Positions 34,301-34,427 of a stretch of 34,427 bases of DNA are shown piece by piece. The translations under genes and the position numbers were made by a program. This DNA is from Burkholderiales bacterium. GTDB lineage: Bacteria > Pseudomonadota > Gammaproteobacteria > Burkholderiales > Burkholderiaceae_D. Under the pieces are notes generated by a model that ran no database searches, was not told the origin of the DNA, and saw only the letters and a list, made by a program, of their open reading frames with translations. Each line of letters begins with the position of its first letter. Position 1 is the first letter of the stretch. The DNA is taken from contig CANGAW010000033.1 of assembly GCA_947451925.1 (NCBI GenBank), positions 1 to 34,427 on the forward strand, written 5' to 3'.

Positions 34301-34427
34301 ACGCAGCGCAAGATGGGTGTTGATTGCTGATAAATTGCCGTCCAGGCTGATGCTGCCTCTGGCTTCTAGTGGCATCGCCGCCTCTGCATGGCGGCTGCTG
34401 GCGCTGACGTCAACATGAGCCTTGAGC
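31376..34427 (-). CDS. tamB: Translocation and assembly module protein TamB, C-terminal part
   Basis: The reading frame stays open to the right edge, so the visible ~1017 residues are the C-terminal part; the ATG at 34375 is internal. The protein is a long run of amphipathic beta-strand repeats rich in Gln, Ala and Leu, as in AsmA-like bridge proteins. It ends with a DUF490/TamB domain (KGKLGGAVRLSSKAGTPLNV, GSYTAYGRELSVERGILRFD, LSWLVLGQSL) and the strand-like end RLTVEAEAGNRNIFSLFYNI. TamB spans the periplasm from the inner membrane to TamA/BamA and serves outer-membrane protein assembly or lipid transport. Its usual partner tamA would lie beyond the right edge. Confidence 0.93.
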   Translation of the reverse strand, partial: LKAHVDVSASSRHAEAAMPLEARGSISLDGNLSAINTHLALRLPHPAQLTAQALVQPFAQPLLQQATLQLTAVNLATLQTTWPQSRLDGQALLSQRLGRTEFQLDVQGQVAQAALKLQARGQFDQHSLHVAEASLAHRAGLARFAGTMEFSGARKFSAQGHFQHFNLQALGPFSDWPRLNLNGNFNTSGKLQAQPEVALQFLIRDSQLHGQPLHGKGELSLSQQSLSVNELTLVAGANTLHANGALQENQGALQFSLEAPQLSQLGPGFKGALQLKGSAKGRFDAPALSLQWQAQQVQLPNAIAIGQSAGNVTLQLTTKSSPLLQTISAQLSASRLQFRDYAAGALQLQLQASAQGSAPLLLDLRAQQLVWKTERADNVQLQANGRFDAHQIFASLAAGKEQLVIEASGKLRHPFEKQALWQAQLNRIESSGSVSARLQEKTALTLSANGINAGAMSLLSSSGNVIFHELQVDQQGWQSKGELQQIDLAQGLPLLKKNRLQSTNLRFDGNWDLRYMSAADFPLQGELAVKRTSGDLILEGHPALALGLQQLSATLRARKGKMDVALDAAGTTLGTLSFQAGVQQTRRQLLPDLHAAINGQLQLQLPSIAWIAALLSPNVLLEGRAASTLQIAGSIAEPRISGPVSAQQLRVMMPASGLELKDGNLDAEFSGNTLTIRQLRFSGSSDKGGSIAATGPVSILHGQPQADLRWHAEKFSLFNRVDRKLVASGDGHVSLQNLRARVEGEVIIDSGLWDLGSAETPQLSDDVIIAGRNPAKSSALQLDLDLGVALGQQFLLRGRGIKGKLGGAVRLSSKAGTPLNVVGLMQISQGSYTAYGRELSVERGILRFDGPPGNPALDILAMRRGTEVEAGIAIGGSALAPRVMLVSDPTVPDAEKLSWLVLGQSLSTANGADAGALQGAAAALLSQGAAAGVQSQIATVFGLDTISLSKSQDSLQQRVITLGKRVSSKLMLSYQQGLQTAGAAVLIRYTLSPRLTVEAEAGNRNIFSLFYNIRFD

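Noticed and set aside
1..34427. tRNA, rRNA, riboswitch, CRISPR, insertion sequence, prophage or toxin-antitoxin genes
   Set aside because: Reading both strands I saw no cloverleaf with a T-loop, no regularly spaced long repeats, no transposase or integrase, and no toxin-antitoxin pair. A dedicated tRNA and Rfam scan would be needed to exclude small RNAs.

Overview
The window looks like ordinary chromosome from a betaproteobacterium of the order Burkholderiales, most likely family Oxalobacteraceae (Herminiimonas/Janthinobacterium/Undibacterium-like). This is inferred from gene order and protein families: rpsP-rimM-trmD-rplS followed by a CoA-pyrophosphatase Nudix gene and a CobD/CbiB-like gene, a DUF3579 gene, and alaS-Nudix-TusA followed by etfBA. 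No sequence search was possible. I see no rRNA, tRNA, CRISPR array, insertion sequence or prophage. Two genes run off the window: a thiolase on the left and tamB on the right.

Layout. Positions 1-3123 hold a partial thiolase, a DnaQ-type exonuclease fused to a GIY-YIG nuclease (both minus strand), and a small MscS-like membrane protein. Positions 3365-6578 are a plus-strand copper-handling set: an outer-membrane TolC-family lipoprotein, a Tat-exported multicopper oxidase that appears to have only two cupredoxin domains, and a CusF-like periplasmic copper-binding protein. Positions 6618-12679 are housekeeping genes: glnS (minus), ugpQ, alaS, a zinc-ribbon Nudix hydrolase and a TusA-family protein. 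Positions 12795-16359 are etfB-etfA and a large acyl-CoA dehydrogenase. This group has a clear promoter and a 16-bp near-palindrome over the predicted transcription start that resembles the site of the branched-chain catabolism regulator LiuR. A TM2-domain gene (minus) follows.

Positions 17004-19206 are the rpsP-rimM-trmD-rplS operon with a promoter and a strong terminator. Then come a Nudix CoA pyrophosphatase, a CobD/CbiB-family membrane protein and a DUF3579 protein. Positions 21695-29368 are a tightly packed type IV pilus minor-pilin operon (pilE-like, fimT, pilV, pilW, pilX, pilY1). It ends in a small membrane-anchored protein with a TonB-C-like domain that overlaps pilY1. Positions 29603-34427 hold fumC, a GlsB/YeaQ-family membrane protein and tamB (partial).

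Between genes there is a family of short palindromic (REP-like) elements at 12682-12717, 21442-21474, 29431-29461 and 29489-29521. The first is a near-perfect terminator hairpin, and the last two form an inverted REPIN-like pair. The observations most worth a second look are the TonB-C-like gene fused by overlap to the pilus-tip operon, a PilY1 calcium loop that has lost two expected ligands, the compact copper set with a two-domain oxidase and an outer-membrane factor without a pump, the LiuR-like operator, and a UvrC-like cysteine quartet in the exonuclease/GIY-YIG fusion. None of these proves a wholly new system.
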